A program made the position numbers and the translations under genes. This document shows, piece after piece, positions 17,563 to 26,515 of a DNA stretch of 64,000 nucleotides. The notes under the pieces were generated by a model, which was given only the letters and a program-made list of their open reading frames with translations, searched no databases and was not told the DNA's origin. How positions within the stretch are numbered: position 1 is the stretch's first letter; the number at the start of each line of letters is the position of its first letter. This DNA is from an uncultured Pontibacter sp. (GTDB lineage Bacteria > Bacteroidota > Bacteroidia > Cytophagales > Hymenobacteraceae): positions 1-64,000 of the forward strand of contig NZ_CANMNI010000004.1 of the NCBI RefSeq assembly GCF_947499215.1, read 5' to 3'.

Positions 17563-18282
17563 ATGATACAGTTGGAAAATATACACAAATACTATGCGGT
17601 GGGGCACAACAAACTTCATGTGCTCAAGGGTATTGATATGCACATAGAGGAAGGCGAACTGGTTTCGATCATGGGCTCATCCGGCTCCGGCAAATCCACT
17701 TTGCTCAACATCCTTGGCATCCTCGACGACTACGACAGCGGCAGCTATACCTTGGCGGGCACGCCCATCCGAAACCTGTCAGCTGCGAAGGCGGCTTATT
17801 ACCGCAATAAGTTTCTGGGCTTCGTGTTCCAGTCCTTCAATTTGCTTTCTTTCAAAAACGCGATGGAGAACGTGGCCCTGCCACTCTACTATCAGAATGT
17901 GGGCCGCAAGCAGCGTAACAAACTGGCTTTGGAATACCTCGACATGGTAGGCTTGAAAGACTGGGCTGAGCACTCCCCCAACGAAATGTCAGGTGGACAG
18001 AAACAGCGGGTGGCCATTGCCAGAGCCCTTATTTCGCAACCCAAGCTGATTCTGGCGGATGAACCGACAGGCGCTCTTGATACGCAGACCTCATACGACG
18101 TGATGGACATCTTCAAAGATGTGAACAGCAAAGGTATGACCGTAGTGATCGTGACGCACGAAAACGACATTGCCGCCCAAACGCACCGCGTCATCCGGCT
18201 CAAAGACGGTCTGATTGTGCACAACGACCATAGTGCAGAAGATGCAATATTGGCAGCAGAGGCCGTCGCTGCGAAAAGCTAA
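17563..18282 (+). CDS. MacB-type ABC transporter ATPase
   Basis: 239 residues with the full ABC set: Walker A GSSGSGKST (38-46), Q-loop FQSFNLL, signature MSGGQKQRVAIARAL, Walker B LILADEPTGALD and the switch His in VIVTHEND. It belongs to the LolD/MacB family that powers mechanotransmission exporters rather than classical uptake. It heads an operon with two permeases (18328, 19759) and a periplasmic adaptor (21051). Substrate unknown; export of peptides, lipids or drugs across the envelope is typical of the family. Confidence 0.95.
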   Translation: MIQLENIHKYYAVGHNKLHVLKGIDMHIEEGELVSIMGSSGSGKSTLLNILGILDDYDSGSYTLAGTPIRNLSAAKAAYYRNKFLGFVFQSFNLLSFKNAMENVALPLYYQNVGRKQRNKLALEYLDMVGLKDWAEHSPNEMSGGQKQRVAIARALISQPKLILADEPTGALDTQTSYDVMDIFKDVNSKGMTVVIVTHENDIAAQTHRVIRLKDGLIVHNDHSAEDAILAAEAVAAKS

Positions 18283-18327
18283 GGATAACGATTAACAAGC
18301 CATAATTAACCACCAGCAATCCAAAAC

Positions 18328-19572
18328 ATGTTCGATTTAGACAAATGGCAGGAGATACTCGGGACGATGCAGAAGAACAAGCTGCGTACGTTCCTGACCG
18401 CCTTTGGCGTGTTCTGGGGCATCTTTATGCTGGTGCTTTTGCTGGGTGCGGGCAAAGGATTGGAGAACGGGGTATATAACCGCTTCGGAGCCGGCGCCAA
18501 GAATAGCATCTATCTCTGGACCGGAAAAACAGCGCTGGCCCACAAAGGCATGTCGCCGGGGCGGGAGATAAAACTGACCAATCAGGATCTGGCCTCGGTG
18601 CACCGCGATGTGGATAACATACAAGTACTTTCTCCTCGCAACCGGGTGTTGGGCGAGTATACCATCAACTACAAAACCCAGAACGGCTCCTATCAGGTGT
18701 TTGGCGCCGAGCCGGGCTTCCTGAAACTCAACGGAGAAATTCCGTACAGGGGCAGGTTGCTGAACGAAATTGACGAGCGTGAAAAACGCAAGGTAGTCGT
18801 GATCGGCGACCAAGTAAGCAAAGTGCTGTTTGGGGAGGCCGATCCGGTGGGCGAGTACGTCAACATCAAAGGGATACACTTTAAAGTGGTGGGCACTTTT
18901 AAAATGCGCGGCAACAACAGTAGCCGCCGCGAGGAGCGGGCTTACATACCTTTCTCGACGTTGCAGGCTACTTTTAACCAACCCAATCAAGTGCAGATGA
19001 TAGCACTGGCAGCCGAGCCCGGTGTGAGTGCCAAGGACATGGAAGGCCGTCTGCGTAACCTGCTGGCCGAGCGCCACAAGTTCTCGACGGAAGATAAGAT
19101 GGCCATCGGGGTGGAAAACACCGAGGCGGAGTTTTTGAAAGTGATGGGCCTCTTCAATGGTATCAAGATATTTGTGTGGATAGTGGGTATAGGCACCCTG
19201 ATCGCCGGCATCGTGGGTGTGAGCAACATCATGCTGATCATCGTGAAAGAGCGTACCCGCGAGATCGGGGTACGCAAAGCCTTAGGCGCAACGCCATTCT
19301 CTATTGTGAGCCTGATCCTGCAGGAGTCAGTGGTAATCACAGCTTTTTCGGGTTATCTGGGTTTGCTGGCAGGCACAGGTGTACTCGCTGGTCTGGAGTA
19401 CCTGATGGAATCATCGGGGGCAGAGGCGCCCTTCTTCGCCAATCCGGAAGTAGACCCCGGCGTGGCACTGGCGGCCACGGTGGTACTGGTGATCTCCGGA
19501 GCCTTAGCCGGTCTGATGCCAGCCCTCAAAGCCGCAAGGATCAAGCCGATAGAGGCGCTGAGGGCGGCGTAG
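18328..19572 (+). CDS. MacB-type ABC transporter permease 1
   Basis: 414 residues: an N-terminal helix (TFLTAFGVFWGIFMLVLLLG), a large periplasmic MacB_PCD domain (about 50-240), then three C-terminal helices of the FtsX type (KIFVWIVGIGTLIAGIVGVSNIMLIIVKERTREIGVRKALGA is the coupling region before helix 3). Closely similar along its whole length to permease 2 at 19759, so the two are tandem duplicates. Starts 45 bases after the ATPase stop. The two would be expected to form a heterodimer with one ATPase type, or alternative homodimers. Confidence 0.93.
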   Translation: MFDLDKWQEILGTMQKNKLRTFLTAFGVFWGIFMLVLLLGAGKGLENGVYNRFGAGAKNSIYLWTGKTALAHKGMSPGREIKLTNQDLASVHRDVDNIQVLSPRNRVLGEYTINYKTQNGSYQVFGAEPGFLKLNGEIPYRGRLLNEIDEREKRKVVVIGDQVSKVLFGEADPVGEYVNIKGIHFKVVGTFKMRGNNSSRREERAYIPFSTLQATFNQPNQVQMIALAAEPGVSAKDMEGRLRNLLAERHKFSTEDKMAIGVENTEAEFLKVMGLFNGIKIFVWIVGIGTLIAGIVGVSNIMLIIVKERTREIGVRKALGATPFSIVSLILQESVVITAFSGYLGLLAGTGVLAGLEYLMESSGAEAPFFANPEVDPGVALAATVVLVISGALAGLMPALKAARIKPIEALRAA

Positions 19573-19573
19573 A

Positions 19574-19752
19574 ATTTTGAATGAGTGATTGAGTGAATAT
19601 TTTGCTCGTGTCGCTTTATCCAGAATATCATAAAAGTAAAAGGTATAGCTTTAGTATAGACCAAAAGAGAAAGGGTAATTATTCTCTCAATCAAAATTTC
19701 AAATTATAAACATTCACTCAATCACTCATTCACTCATTCACTCATTCAAAAT
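19574..19752. repeat. Inverted-repeat element between the two permease genes
   Basis: A 25-base arm (19574-19598, ATTTTGAATGAGTGATTGAG...) is repeated in inverse complement at 19712-19752. The right arm carries two extra 8-base CACTCATT units. The arms enclose about 113 bases. The element begins right after the stop of permease 1 and ends just before permease 2, and can fold into a long hairpin. No transposase is inside. It looks like a small non-coding mobile or structural repeat inserted in the operon. Confidence 0.65.
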
Positions 19753-19758
19753 GAACCC

Positions 19759-21009
19759 ATGATCGACATTGATAAATGGACCGAGATTTATAACACCGTA
19801 AAGAAGCACAAGCTGCGTACGGCGCTGACGGCTTTTGGGGTGTTCTGGGGCATTTTCATGTTGGTGCTCTTGCTGGGGGCCGGTCGTGGACTGGAGAAAG
19901 GTATAACAGCGGAGTTTAATGTGGCCAAGAATGCCGTGTTCGTGTGGACGCAGCGCACCAGTGTGCCTTATATGGGCCTGAAAGCGGGTCGCTTTATCCA
20001 GATGACCAACGACGACATAGACGCCATTCGGACTTTTGTGCCGGAGGTGGGTGTGATCGCACCGAGTAACCAACTGCGCGGTAGTTTTTCGGTGATATAC
20101 GGTACCAAAAGCTCGGCTTTTACCGTGAACGGCGAAACGCCAGAAGTACTGCACGTCAAGCCGACCAATGTGGTGAGTGGCCGCTTCATCAACCAAAAAG
20201 ATGTGGAGGAGCGCCGCAAAGTAGCTGTGGTAGGTCCAAGGACCTTGGAGCTATTGTTTGGCGATGGCGAAGACCCGATTGGCAAGTACATTAGCATCAA
20301 AGGCATTTACTTTCAGGTGGTAGGCACGTTCAAGCCGCTCGGCAAGGACGAAGATGTGGTGCAGGACGCCCAGACTATCTTTATACCTAACACGACCTTG
20401 CAACAGGCCTTTAACCAACCCAATCAGGTGAACTTCTTTGCCATGACGCCCAAGCCCGGCGTGCCGGCCGCAGTGGTAGAGGAGAAAGTGAAAGCCCTGT
20501 TGATGAAGCGGCACAAAGTAGCCCCAACCGATCTGAAAGCCTTTGGCTCGGCCAACGTGGAGAAAGAGTTTCAGGATGTGCAGGGGCTCTTTGCAGGTAT
20601 AGCGGGCTTTAGTTGGCTGGTGAGCATCGGCACCATCATCGCCGGTATTATCGGGGTGGGCAATATCATGCTGATCGTGGTGAAGGAGCGGACAAAAGAA
20701 ATAGGTATACGCAAGGCACTCGGCGCAACACCTTTTTCCATCGTGAGCCTGATTATACAAGAGTCGATTGTGATCACGGGCTTTGCCGGTTACATCGGGT
20801 TACTGGCCGGTACTGGGCTTATCGCGGCCATCGAAGGCTTTATGGTGGACAACAACGTGCAGGCAGGCTTTTTTGGTCCGCCGGAGGTAAACCCGACTGT
20901 GGCTGTCACAGCGACGATACTACTAGTAGTGGCTGGCGCTTTGGCAGGCCTTATACCTGCCACCAAGGCGGCCCGTGTGAATCCGGTCGTGGCCCTGCAG
21001 GAAGAGTAA
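19759..21009 (+). CDS. MacB-type ABC transporter permease 2
   Basis: 416 residues with the same layout as permease 1 (KLRTALTAFGVFWGIFMLV at the N-terminus; periplasmic domain; GVGNIMLIVVKERTKEIGIRKALGATPFSIVSLI; C-terminal helices). It differs mainly in the periplasmic domain. It starts at the second of two nearby ATGs: the first (19751) opens a three-codon frame ending in TGA. The periplasmic adaptor gene follows 41 bases later. Confidence 0.93.
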   Translation: MIDIDKWTEIYNTVKKHKLRTALTAFGVFWGIFMLVLLLGAGRGLEKGITAEFNVAKNAVFVWTQRTSVPYMGLKAGRFIQMTNDDIDAIRTFVPEVGVIAPSNQLRGSFSVIYGTKSSAFTVNGETPEVLHVKPTNVVSGRFINQKDVEERRKVAVVGPRTLELLFGDGEDPIGKYISIKGIYFQVVGTFKPLGKDEDVVQDAQTIFIPNTTLQQAFNQPNQVNFFAMTPKPGVPAAVVEEKVKALLMKRHKVAPTDLKAFGSANVEKEFQDVQGLFAGIAGFSWLVSIGTIIAGIIGVGNIMLIVVKERTKEIGIRKALGATPFSIVSLIIQESIVITGFAGYIGLLAGTGLIAAIEGFMVDNNVQAGFFGPPEVNPTVAVTATILLVVAGALAGLIPATKAARVNPVVALQEE

Positions 21010-21050
21010 TTTTAGGATCGAATAACAAGAACATTATAGAGTATAGCACT

Positions 21051-22148
21051 ATGAAAAAGGTTTTTATCGGACTGTTCGTGATCGTCATGCTGGCCGCATC
21101 TGTTTGGCTGGGCCGGTACTTCTACAACAAGGCCAACACCGACCCAATCGTGTATAAAACAGAAGAGCCCTTCGAGGCCGACATCGTGAAGAAGACGGTG
21201 GCCACAGGTTCTATTGTGCCGCGTAAAGAGGTGGAAGTGAAGTCACAGGTATCGGGCATTGTGGAAGAACTGTATGTGGAGGCCGGGCAGATCGTGAAAC
21301 AAGGGCAGCTGCTGGCCAAGATCAAGATCGTGCCCAACATTGTGAACGTGAACAATGCGCAAAACACGCTGGAAACCGCCCGTATCAATTTCGAAGAAGC
21401 GAAGCGCGAACTGGCCCGTCACGAACAGCTCTACGAGCAAAAGGTGATCGCCGAACAGGAGTACCGCCGCTTTAAATCAGACTACGACCTGAAGCGCGAA
21501 GCTCTGCAGTCGGCGGAGAGCAACCTGCAACTGGTGCGCGAAGGTGCCTCCAAGCGTAGCGGTCAGGCTTCCAACTTGGTATACTCCACTATCGACGGCA
21601 TGCTGCTGGATGTGCCGGTGAAAGTGGGTACTTCAATCATTGAGCGCAACAACTTTAATGAGGGCACGACCATCGCCTCGGTTGCCGACATGCGCAGCCT
21701 GATTTTCGAAGGCAAGATAGACGAGTCGGAAGTGGGCAAGCTGAAAGAAGGAATGGACCTTTTACTGACTATTGGTGCGATCGAAGGCCGCGTGTTCGAT
21801 GCAGAACTTGAGTACATTGCCCCGAAAGGCGTGCTGGAAGAAGGATCCATCAAATTTCCGATCCGTGCCAAGGTATTGCTTGACGAGAAAGACTTCATCC
21901 GGGCAGGGTATAGCGCCAACGCTGATATCGTGCTTGACAAACGCGAGAACGTAATGGCGGTGAAGGAAAGCTTGCTCAAGTTCGAGAAAGAGAAGTCTTA
22001 TGTGGAAGTAGAGACCGCCCCGCAGGTGTTTGAAAAACGCGAAGTAAAAACCGGCCTGTCAGACGGCATCAACATTGAGGTAGTGTCTGGGCTGAAAACT
22101 TCTGAGAAAGTGAAAGTGCCGGACGCCAATGCGCCGCAGAATATTTAA
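21051..22148 (+). CDS. Periplasmic adaptor (HlyD/MacA family) of the export system
   Basis: 365 residues from the ATG at 21051 (MKKVFIGLFVIVML); the open frame continues upstream but there only shadows permease 2. A single N-terminal membrane anchor is followed by a lipoyl/barrel-sandwich half (VATGSIVPRKEVEVKSQVSGIVEELYVEAGQIVKQGQLLA), a coiled-coil hairpin (about 95-165, NAQNTLETARINFEEAKRELARHEQ), the second lipoyl half and a beta-barrel. It links the inner-membrane permeases to an outer-membrane channel, which is not encoded here. Last gene of the operon; a strong terminator follows. Confidence 0.93.
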   Translation: MKKVFIGLFVIVMLAASVWLGRYFYNKANTDPIVYKTEEPFEADIVKKTVATGSIVPRKEVEVKSQVSGIVEELYVEAGQIVKQGQLLAKIKIVPNIVNVNNAQNTLETARINFEEAKRELARHEQLYEQKVIAEQEYRRFKSDYDLKREALQSAESNLQLVREGASKRSGQASNLVYSTIDGMLLDVPVKVGTSIIERNNFNEGTTIASVADMRSLIFEGKIDESEVGKLKEGMDLLLTIGAIEGRVFDAELEYIAPKGVLEEGSIKFPIRAKVLLDEKDFIRAGYSANADIVLDKRENVMAVKESLLKFEKEKSYVEVETAPQVFEKREVKTGLSDGINIEVVSGLKTSEKVKVPDANAPQNI

Positions 22149-22169
22149 TTGTTTGTTTAAGGTGAGAGA

Positions 22170-22196
22170 AAAAAGCGGGTTCAGCCCGCTTTTTTT
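22170..22196 (+). terminator. Terminator of the MacB-type operon
   Basis: AGCGGG (22174-22179) pairs with CCCGCT (22185-22190), extended by A-T pairs on both sides, with a 5-base loop and a run of T from 22190. It lies 20 bases after the adaptor stop. Confidence 0.88.
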
Positions 22197-22202
22197 ATGC
22201 GC

Positions 22203-22793
22203 TCAGTTAAACAGCCACTGCAAAATAAGATGCGAAGGTATAAAGATGAAGATTGGAAAAAACAACATAGCCAGCACAAAATACAGTCCCTTAGGTATAG
22301 TTTTCTGTGGCTCATTTCCCGGACCGAACACCCAGTTCACGTTCTCTTTAGGGTTAGTGAGGAAGTAACTGAGCGGCAGCACCACCCAAGCCAGTGCCGT
22401 CTGGTACCAGAAAGCGCGGGTATCGTAACCCCATTCTATCAACAGCCAAATCACGATGGCTGGCAGAAAGACATGGAAAAGGGAGAGCCCCCGCAAGAAC
22501 AGGCTCTTGTCCTGATGGAACATGTAATCGCTCAAGCCTAATAGCTCTTTGCCTGTGAGCAGGCGACCGAAGTAGTCCACGTTCCAGACAAGCTCCAACC
22601 CCAACACCCCCACGGCCATCATGCTTAGCAAAAGGTGGTTCCCCGTCCAGAGTACGATGCCCACCGAGAAAAGCGCCACATCCGAAAACCATAGAAAGTT
22701 GCCCGGACCATAGTGTTTCCAATATACCGGCACCAATACCAACAGAAATAAGGTATAGGCTATGGGCAACCAAAGCGGAATGGTTTCGGGCAT
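22203..22793 (-). CDS. Multi-pass membrane protein, unknown function
   Basis: 196 residues with about five to six hydrophobic helices. Conserved-looking polar signatures sit at membrane edges: HYGPGNFLWFSDVALF, ELVWNVDYFGRLLTGKELLGLSDYMF, SLFHVFLPAIVIWL and NPKENVNWVFGPG. I recall similar uncharacterised membrane proteins in other phyla but cannot assign a function. ATG start at 22793, convergent with the MacB-type operon, whose terminator sits just beyond its stop. Confidence 0.78.
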   Translation of the reverse strand: MPETIPLWLPIAYTLFLLVLVPVYWKHYGPGNFLWFSDVALFSVGIVLWTGNHLLLSMMAVGVLGLELVWNVDYFGRLLTGKELLGLSDYMFHQDKSLFLRGLSLFHVFLPAIVIWLLIEWGYDTRAFWYQTALAWVVLPLSYFLTNPKENVNWVFGPGNEPQKTIPKGLYFVLAMLFFPIFIFIPSHLILQWLFN

Positions 22794-22892
22794 TGTGGTT
22801 TGAGTTTCAGAATAACTATTATACCTGTAAAGTTTAGAAAGGATTGGGTGCGGTGGCTAGTTTGTAAGGTACAGCGCATTTAGGGGCTCCTG

Positions 22893-22925
22893 TTTGACAA
22901 TGATGCAGGTATAGGCGTACCTTTG
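22893..22925 (+). promoter_or_regulatory. Promoter of the GNAT gene
   Basis: TTTG at 22893-22896, a 21-base spacer and TACCTTTG at 22918-22925 fit the Bacteroidetes consensus. The start codon is at 22945, giving a short leader. The spacer holds an AGGTATA copy (22907-22913) that forms an inverted pair with TATACCT at 22820-22826. Confidence 0.7.
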
Positions 22926-22944
22926 CAGTAAATTAGAATACCTT

Positions 22945-23430
22945 ATGCACTTGGCTACTACTGAAGCTACCGTACAGATACTGGATTTTGAACCACAGCA
23001 CGCTGGCATGTTCCGCAGCCTCAACGAAGAGTGGATCACCCGCTACTTCGTCATGGAGGAGGCCGACCACAAATCGCTGGGTAATCCCCAAAGCTACATT
23101 ATAGACAAGGGTGGCTATATTCTAATGGCAAGCTACCAAGGTGAGATCGTGGGTACTTGTGCGCTGATCAACGATGATGACGGGGTGTATGAATTGGCTA
23201 AAATGGCGGTAACCCCCAAGGCGCAGGGGCTGAAGATCGGTAAGTTGTTAGGAGAGGCCGCTATCCGGAAAGCCTGTGAAGTTGGAGCCCGCATGGTATA
23301 CTTGGTGTCTAATCGTAGACTGGAAACAGCCCTGACGCTGTATCGTCGCTTAGGCTTTGTGGAAGTACCAATGCCGCCCAGTATTTACGAGCGTGCCGAT
23401 ATCAAAATGGAATTGCCTCTTAAAGTTTAG
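22945..23430 (+). CDS. GNAT family N-acetyltransferase
   Basis: 161 residues. The acetyl-CoA binding motif A is visible as LAKMAVTPKAQGLKIGKLLGEAAIRKA (R/Q-x-x-G-x-G/A type, slightly atypical with QGLKIG), followed by VYLVSNRRLETALTLYRRLGFVE. Two-domain substrate region N-terminal. The enzyme transfers acetyl from acetyl-CoA to an amine; the substrate is not predictable. Single gene with its own promoter, convergent with the DUF4864 gene 27 bases away. Confidence 0.9.
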   Translation: MHLATTEATVQILDFEPQHAGMFRSLNEEWITRYFVMEEADHKSLGNPQSYIIDKGGYILMASYQGEIVGTCALINDDDGVYELAKMAVTPKAQGLKIGKLLGEAAIRKACEVGARMVYLVSNRRLETALTLYRRLGFVEVPMPPSIYERADIKMELPLKV

Positions 23431-23457
23431 GTGTTCGGTTCTGGGCAGGTACAGCGT

Positions 23458-24018
23458 TTAGATCAGGCTGGTCTGGCGGTTGCTGTCCTGTCGGGCAACA
23501 CCCACGGTCATCCAACAGCCTTTGTACATGCCTTTGCGTTGCTTGGCCAATATAAAAAGATAGGGTACTTGCTCGCCGTTTGTGCCTTTCACTACTACCA
23601 ATTGGTAGGCCGTGTCATCCGTAATGATCATCTTTCCTGTTTTGTACGAATCAAAGTTCAGCATCGGGCTGTAGGCCGGGTCGCGCACCATCATCCGGAA
23701 GTGGTTAAGCGGACCAAGACTTACCCGACTGGCGGGCGAGGAGAAATTGAAAACAGTGATAATGCCACTGTCGGTCATATCGTTTCTTTGGAGTGCGTGC
23801 AGTTGTATCTTGATGACTTGGCGGGGGGAAAGGGCTTTAGAAGGCTTCAGAAAGCGGGCTTTGGAGTTAAGCACAGTCTTGGCTTCGTCCGATGTGTAGC
23901 GGACATTGTCCTGCGCATCCATCTCTGGCATTGCCGGGAACTGCACCCACAGTAACACCAACAATACAACCCCCACAGCGAGCAGGAGTTTGTCGTACAT
24001 ATTTTCAAACCCTCTCAT
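23458..24018 (-). CDS. DUF4864-like membrane-anchored protein
   Basis: 186 residues. One N-terminal membrane helix (LLLAVGVVLLVLLWVQF) is followed by a soluble part with the features I associate with DUF4864: VIKIQLHALQRNDMTDSGIITVFNFSSPASR, GPLNHFRMMVRDPAYSPML, and a C-terminal GMYKGCWMTVGVAR. The fold is thought to be related to NTF2-like domains; function unknown. Start at the first ATG (24018), with a second ATG six codons later. Confidence 0.75.
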   Translation of the reverse strand: MRGFENMYDKLLLAVGVVLLVLLWVQFPAMPEMDAQDNVRYTSDEAKTVLNSKARFLKPSKALSPRQVIKIQLHALQRNDMTDSGIITVFNFSSPASRVSLGPLNHFRMMVRDPAYSPMLNFDSYKTGKMIITDDTAYQLVVVKGTNGEQVPYLFILAKQRKGMYKGCWMTVGVARQDSNRQTSLI

Positions 24019-24156
24019 AATATTATGTACTTTATATAGAGCTAAGAAGTTGTCAATTAATCATTTTGCCATGTAAAAGGGCCTTTTTTGAAGGTAAGTG
24101 GCGAATTGGCTATCTCAAAGTAAGAGGATTACGTATATGGTTTGGATTTTTCCTGT

Positions 24157-24945
24157 ATGAAGAACTTCCTCACATATCTTTTTCAGTCCTTGGTCGGTTG
24201 GCTTTCGAGACAACCGCTGGTGCAGCGACTGGACCGTCGCTTTCCCAAAGTATTTCGCTTCTTGCAACACCGCTTCGACACGACCACCTTTATAGGACTG
24301 CCCCTGACTATTCTGTTGTTTGTGATCGGTATCAACGCCGCTTTGCTTTCCCAGCTGACCGAAGATGTAGTGGAGTCTGAAGGAGTAGTGCATGCAGATG
24401 AAGCTTTCACTGCTTTTCTGTACGGTATCCGGAGTGAGTGGCTGAGCCATACCTTTTATGCGCTCACACAATTGGGCACGCGCGAAGCCGTGTTTGCTAT
24501 TGGCGGACTGGCCACCATCGTGTTTCTGTACAGGCGCCGCTACACGGCGGTGCTGGCTTTTTGGCTGACCATGGCAGGGGTAGGGCTTTCAGTTCAATAT
24601 GGAAAGAAGTTCATCAGCCGCGACCGGCCCACGGAGGTCGCCTTTTACCCGGAGCACAACTTTTCCTTCCCGAGCGGGCATGCCACTACCAGCATAGCGC
24701 TTTGGGGTATACTTGCTTATTTTGGGTACCGCCATCTCGACCAAAGGCGACAGCGCCGGCTTACAATCCTAGCTGCCGGTGTGTTAATTCTGATGATCGG
24801 TTTTAGTAGGATTTACCTAGGTGTGCACTTTCTCTCGGATGTGCTGGCGGGCTTTCTGTTAGGAGCCATGTGGGTGCTGCTAGGTATCAGTCTGATGGAG
24901 GTGATGAGCTACCTAAAAGCCCGAAAGAAACTGCGGGCATCCTGA
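24157..24945 (+). CDS. PAP2 family phosphatase (lipid phosphatase)
   Basis: 262 residues from the ATG at 24157; a TTG five codons upstream is possible but weak. Six predicted membrane helices. The three phosphatase motifs are present: KKFISRDRP (motif 1, KX6RP type), FPSGHATTS (motif 2, catalytic His) and SRIYLGVHFLSDVLAG (motif 3, nucleophile His and Asp). Such proteins dephosphorylate undecaprenyl pyrophosphate, phosphatidic acid or phosphatidylglycerol phosphate at the outer face of the inner membrane. Which one applies here is unknown. Confidence 0.92.
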   Translation: MKNFLTYLFQSLVGWLSRQPLVQRLDRRFPKVFRFLQHRFDTTTFIGLPLTILLFVIGINAALLSQLTEDVVESEGVVHADEAFTAFLYGIRSEWLSHTFYALTQLGTREAVFAIGGLATIVFLYRRRYTAVLAFWLTMAGVGLSVQYGKKFISRDRPTEVAFYPEHNFSFPSGHATTSIALWGILAYFGYRHLDQRRQRRLTILAAGVLILMIGFSRIYLGVHFLSDVLAGFLLGAMWVLLGISLMEVMSYLKARKKLRAS

Positions 24946-25013
24946 CAAATATAGAGCGCCGACTATCTATCGCAGCGGATTTTGCGTACAATTCCTGACG
25001 CATCCATTTACCT

Positions 25014-26273
25014 ATGAACTACCGCACCCTTATCAGGCTGAGCACGCTGGCCTTCACCCTATACCTGTTATTGGCGGCTTCCTCCGCTCGCGCCTATGGC
25101 GTGCTCACCCACCAAGCCATCATCGATGCAGCTTGGAAAGAGTCCATTGAGCCTTTGCTGCGCAAGCGCTTTCCCAAAGCCTCTGACGAAGATCTGAAGA
25201 AAGCCCACGCCCATGCCTATGGCGGCTCCATTGTGCAGGACATGGGCTACTTTCCGTTTGGCAACACCTTTTTCACGGACCTAACCCACTATGTGCGCAG
25301 CGGCGACTTTGTAGAGAATCTTCTTAAGTCGGCCACCACAGTGGAGGAGTATGGCTTTGCCCTCGGGGCTATGTCGCACTACAACGCCGATATACACGGG
25401 CATCCGCTGGGGACTAACAAGGCCGTGGCGCTGGTATACCCTAAAGTGCGCAATGAGCACGGCCACGAAGTAACCTATGCCGAAGATCCGGTGTCGCACA
25501 TCAAAACGGAGTTTGGCTTTGATGTACTGCAGGTAGCCCGTGGCAACTATGCGCCAGATGACTATCAGCGTTTTATCGGCTTCGAAGTATCAAAAGAGCT
25601 GTTGGAGCGGGCCTTTCTGGAAACCTACGGACTTAAGTTAAACGATGTGTTTCTGAACGTGCCGTTGGCCATCAGTACGTATCGCTTTACCATTCGCGGC
25701 TTCATGCCCGACCTCACCAAGGCAGCTTGGCAGGCAAAGAAAGGCGATATTCAGGAAGCGAACCCCGGCACTACCCGCCGCCAGTTTCACTACCACATGC
25801 GGCGGGCCGAGTTTAATAAGACGTGGGGAAGTGATTACCAGAGACCCAACATCTTCGCCCGTTTTGTGGCTTGGATCATCAAAGTACTGCCCAAAATAGG
25901 TCCGTTGAGCACGCTTGCCTTCAAGCCACCTACGCCAGAAGCTGAGGACCTTTTTTACAACAGCTTCAACAAGACGGTAGAGAACTATAACCAACTCATT
26001 CGGCAGTTCAAGCAGGAGGGCAGCCCAAAACTGACCAACATGCAGCTTGATACCGGCGAGCCAACCAAGCCCGGAGGCTATAAACTCACCGACGAAACCT
26101 ACTCCGAACTCGTCCTCAAACTCGCTAAGTCTGATTTCGAACACCTAAGCCCTGCTTTGCGACAGGATATTTTGAACTTTTATCAGCCTAAAAAAGCCAT
26201 CAAAGAGGTAGAGGAGGATGAACAGGAGGACGTGAAAGACGCATTGGAGAAGCTCCGTGCGTTACATCTTTAA
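25014..26273 (+). CDS. Zinc-dependent phospholipase C-like protein, exported
   Basis: 419 residues. A signal peptide ends at ...SSARA-YG (about residue 27). The Zn_dep_PLPC-like half carries the metal-ligand pattern of the family: YGVLTHQAIIDAAW right after the signal, HAHAYGGSIVQDMGYFPFG with HY following, and GAMSHYNADIHGHPLG. The C-terminal part (about 270-419) is helical and charged and ends in an acidic run. It may act on phospholipids outside the inner membrane, but catalytic activity is inferred only from the His/Asp pattern. Single gene. Confidence 0.82.
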   Translation: MNYRTLIRLSTLAFTLYLLLAASSARAYGVLTHQAIIDAAWKESIEPLLRKRFPKASDEDLKKAHAHAYGGSIVQDMGYFPFGNTFFTDLTHYVRSGDFVENLLKSATTVEEYGFALGAMSHYNADIHGHPLGTNKAVALVYPKVRNEHGHEVTYAEDPVSHIKTEFGFDVLQVARGNYAPDDYQRFIGFEVSKELLERAFLETYGLKLNDVFLNVPLAISTYRFTIRGFMPDLTKAAWQAKKGDIQEANPGTTRRQFHYHMRRAEFNKTWGSDYQRPNIFARFVAWIIKVLPKIGPLSTLAFKPPTPEAEDLFYNSFNKTVENYNQLIRQFKQEGSPKLTNMQLDTGEPTKPGGYKLTDETYSELVLKLAKSDFEHLSPALRQDILNFYQPKKAIKEVEEDEQEDVKDALEKLRALHL

Positions 26274-26515
26274 CATCATTTAGGTGTGCCCAATCATGGA
26301 TGACCTGTTTTAGGAAGCTTATCGGAATGCAAATTCAATCTGTAGGGGAAATGTGATTATTGCGGGCTCGGTTTGTGCCTAGGGGGAATTATTCGGCCTT
26401 TTGCAACTATATCGCCCCAAAACCGATAAATATAAGTCTGATGCCCCGGCAATTAACGCCAAGTGTAGAAGTCGGCTGGGTCATCAACATGTGTTTAATT
26501 AAAACTAACTTACCT
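26274..26515. other. Intergenic, no gene seen
   Basis: 242 bases upstream of the Ser/Asn-rich protein gene. The frame of that gene is open leftward to 26360 but the added peptide is unlike the rest and has no good start. No hairpin, promoter box or RNA was recognised. Confidence 0.4.

Noticed and set aside
20613..21050. Open frame extending the adaptor gene 146 codons upstream
   Set aside because: This part only shadows permease 2 in another frame; the ATG at 21051 begins a normal membrane anchor.
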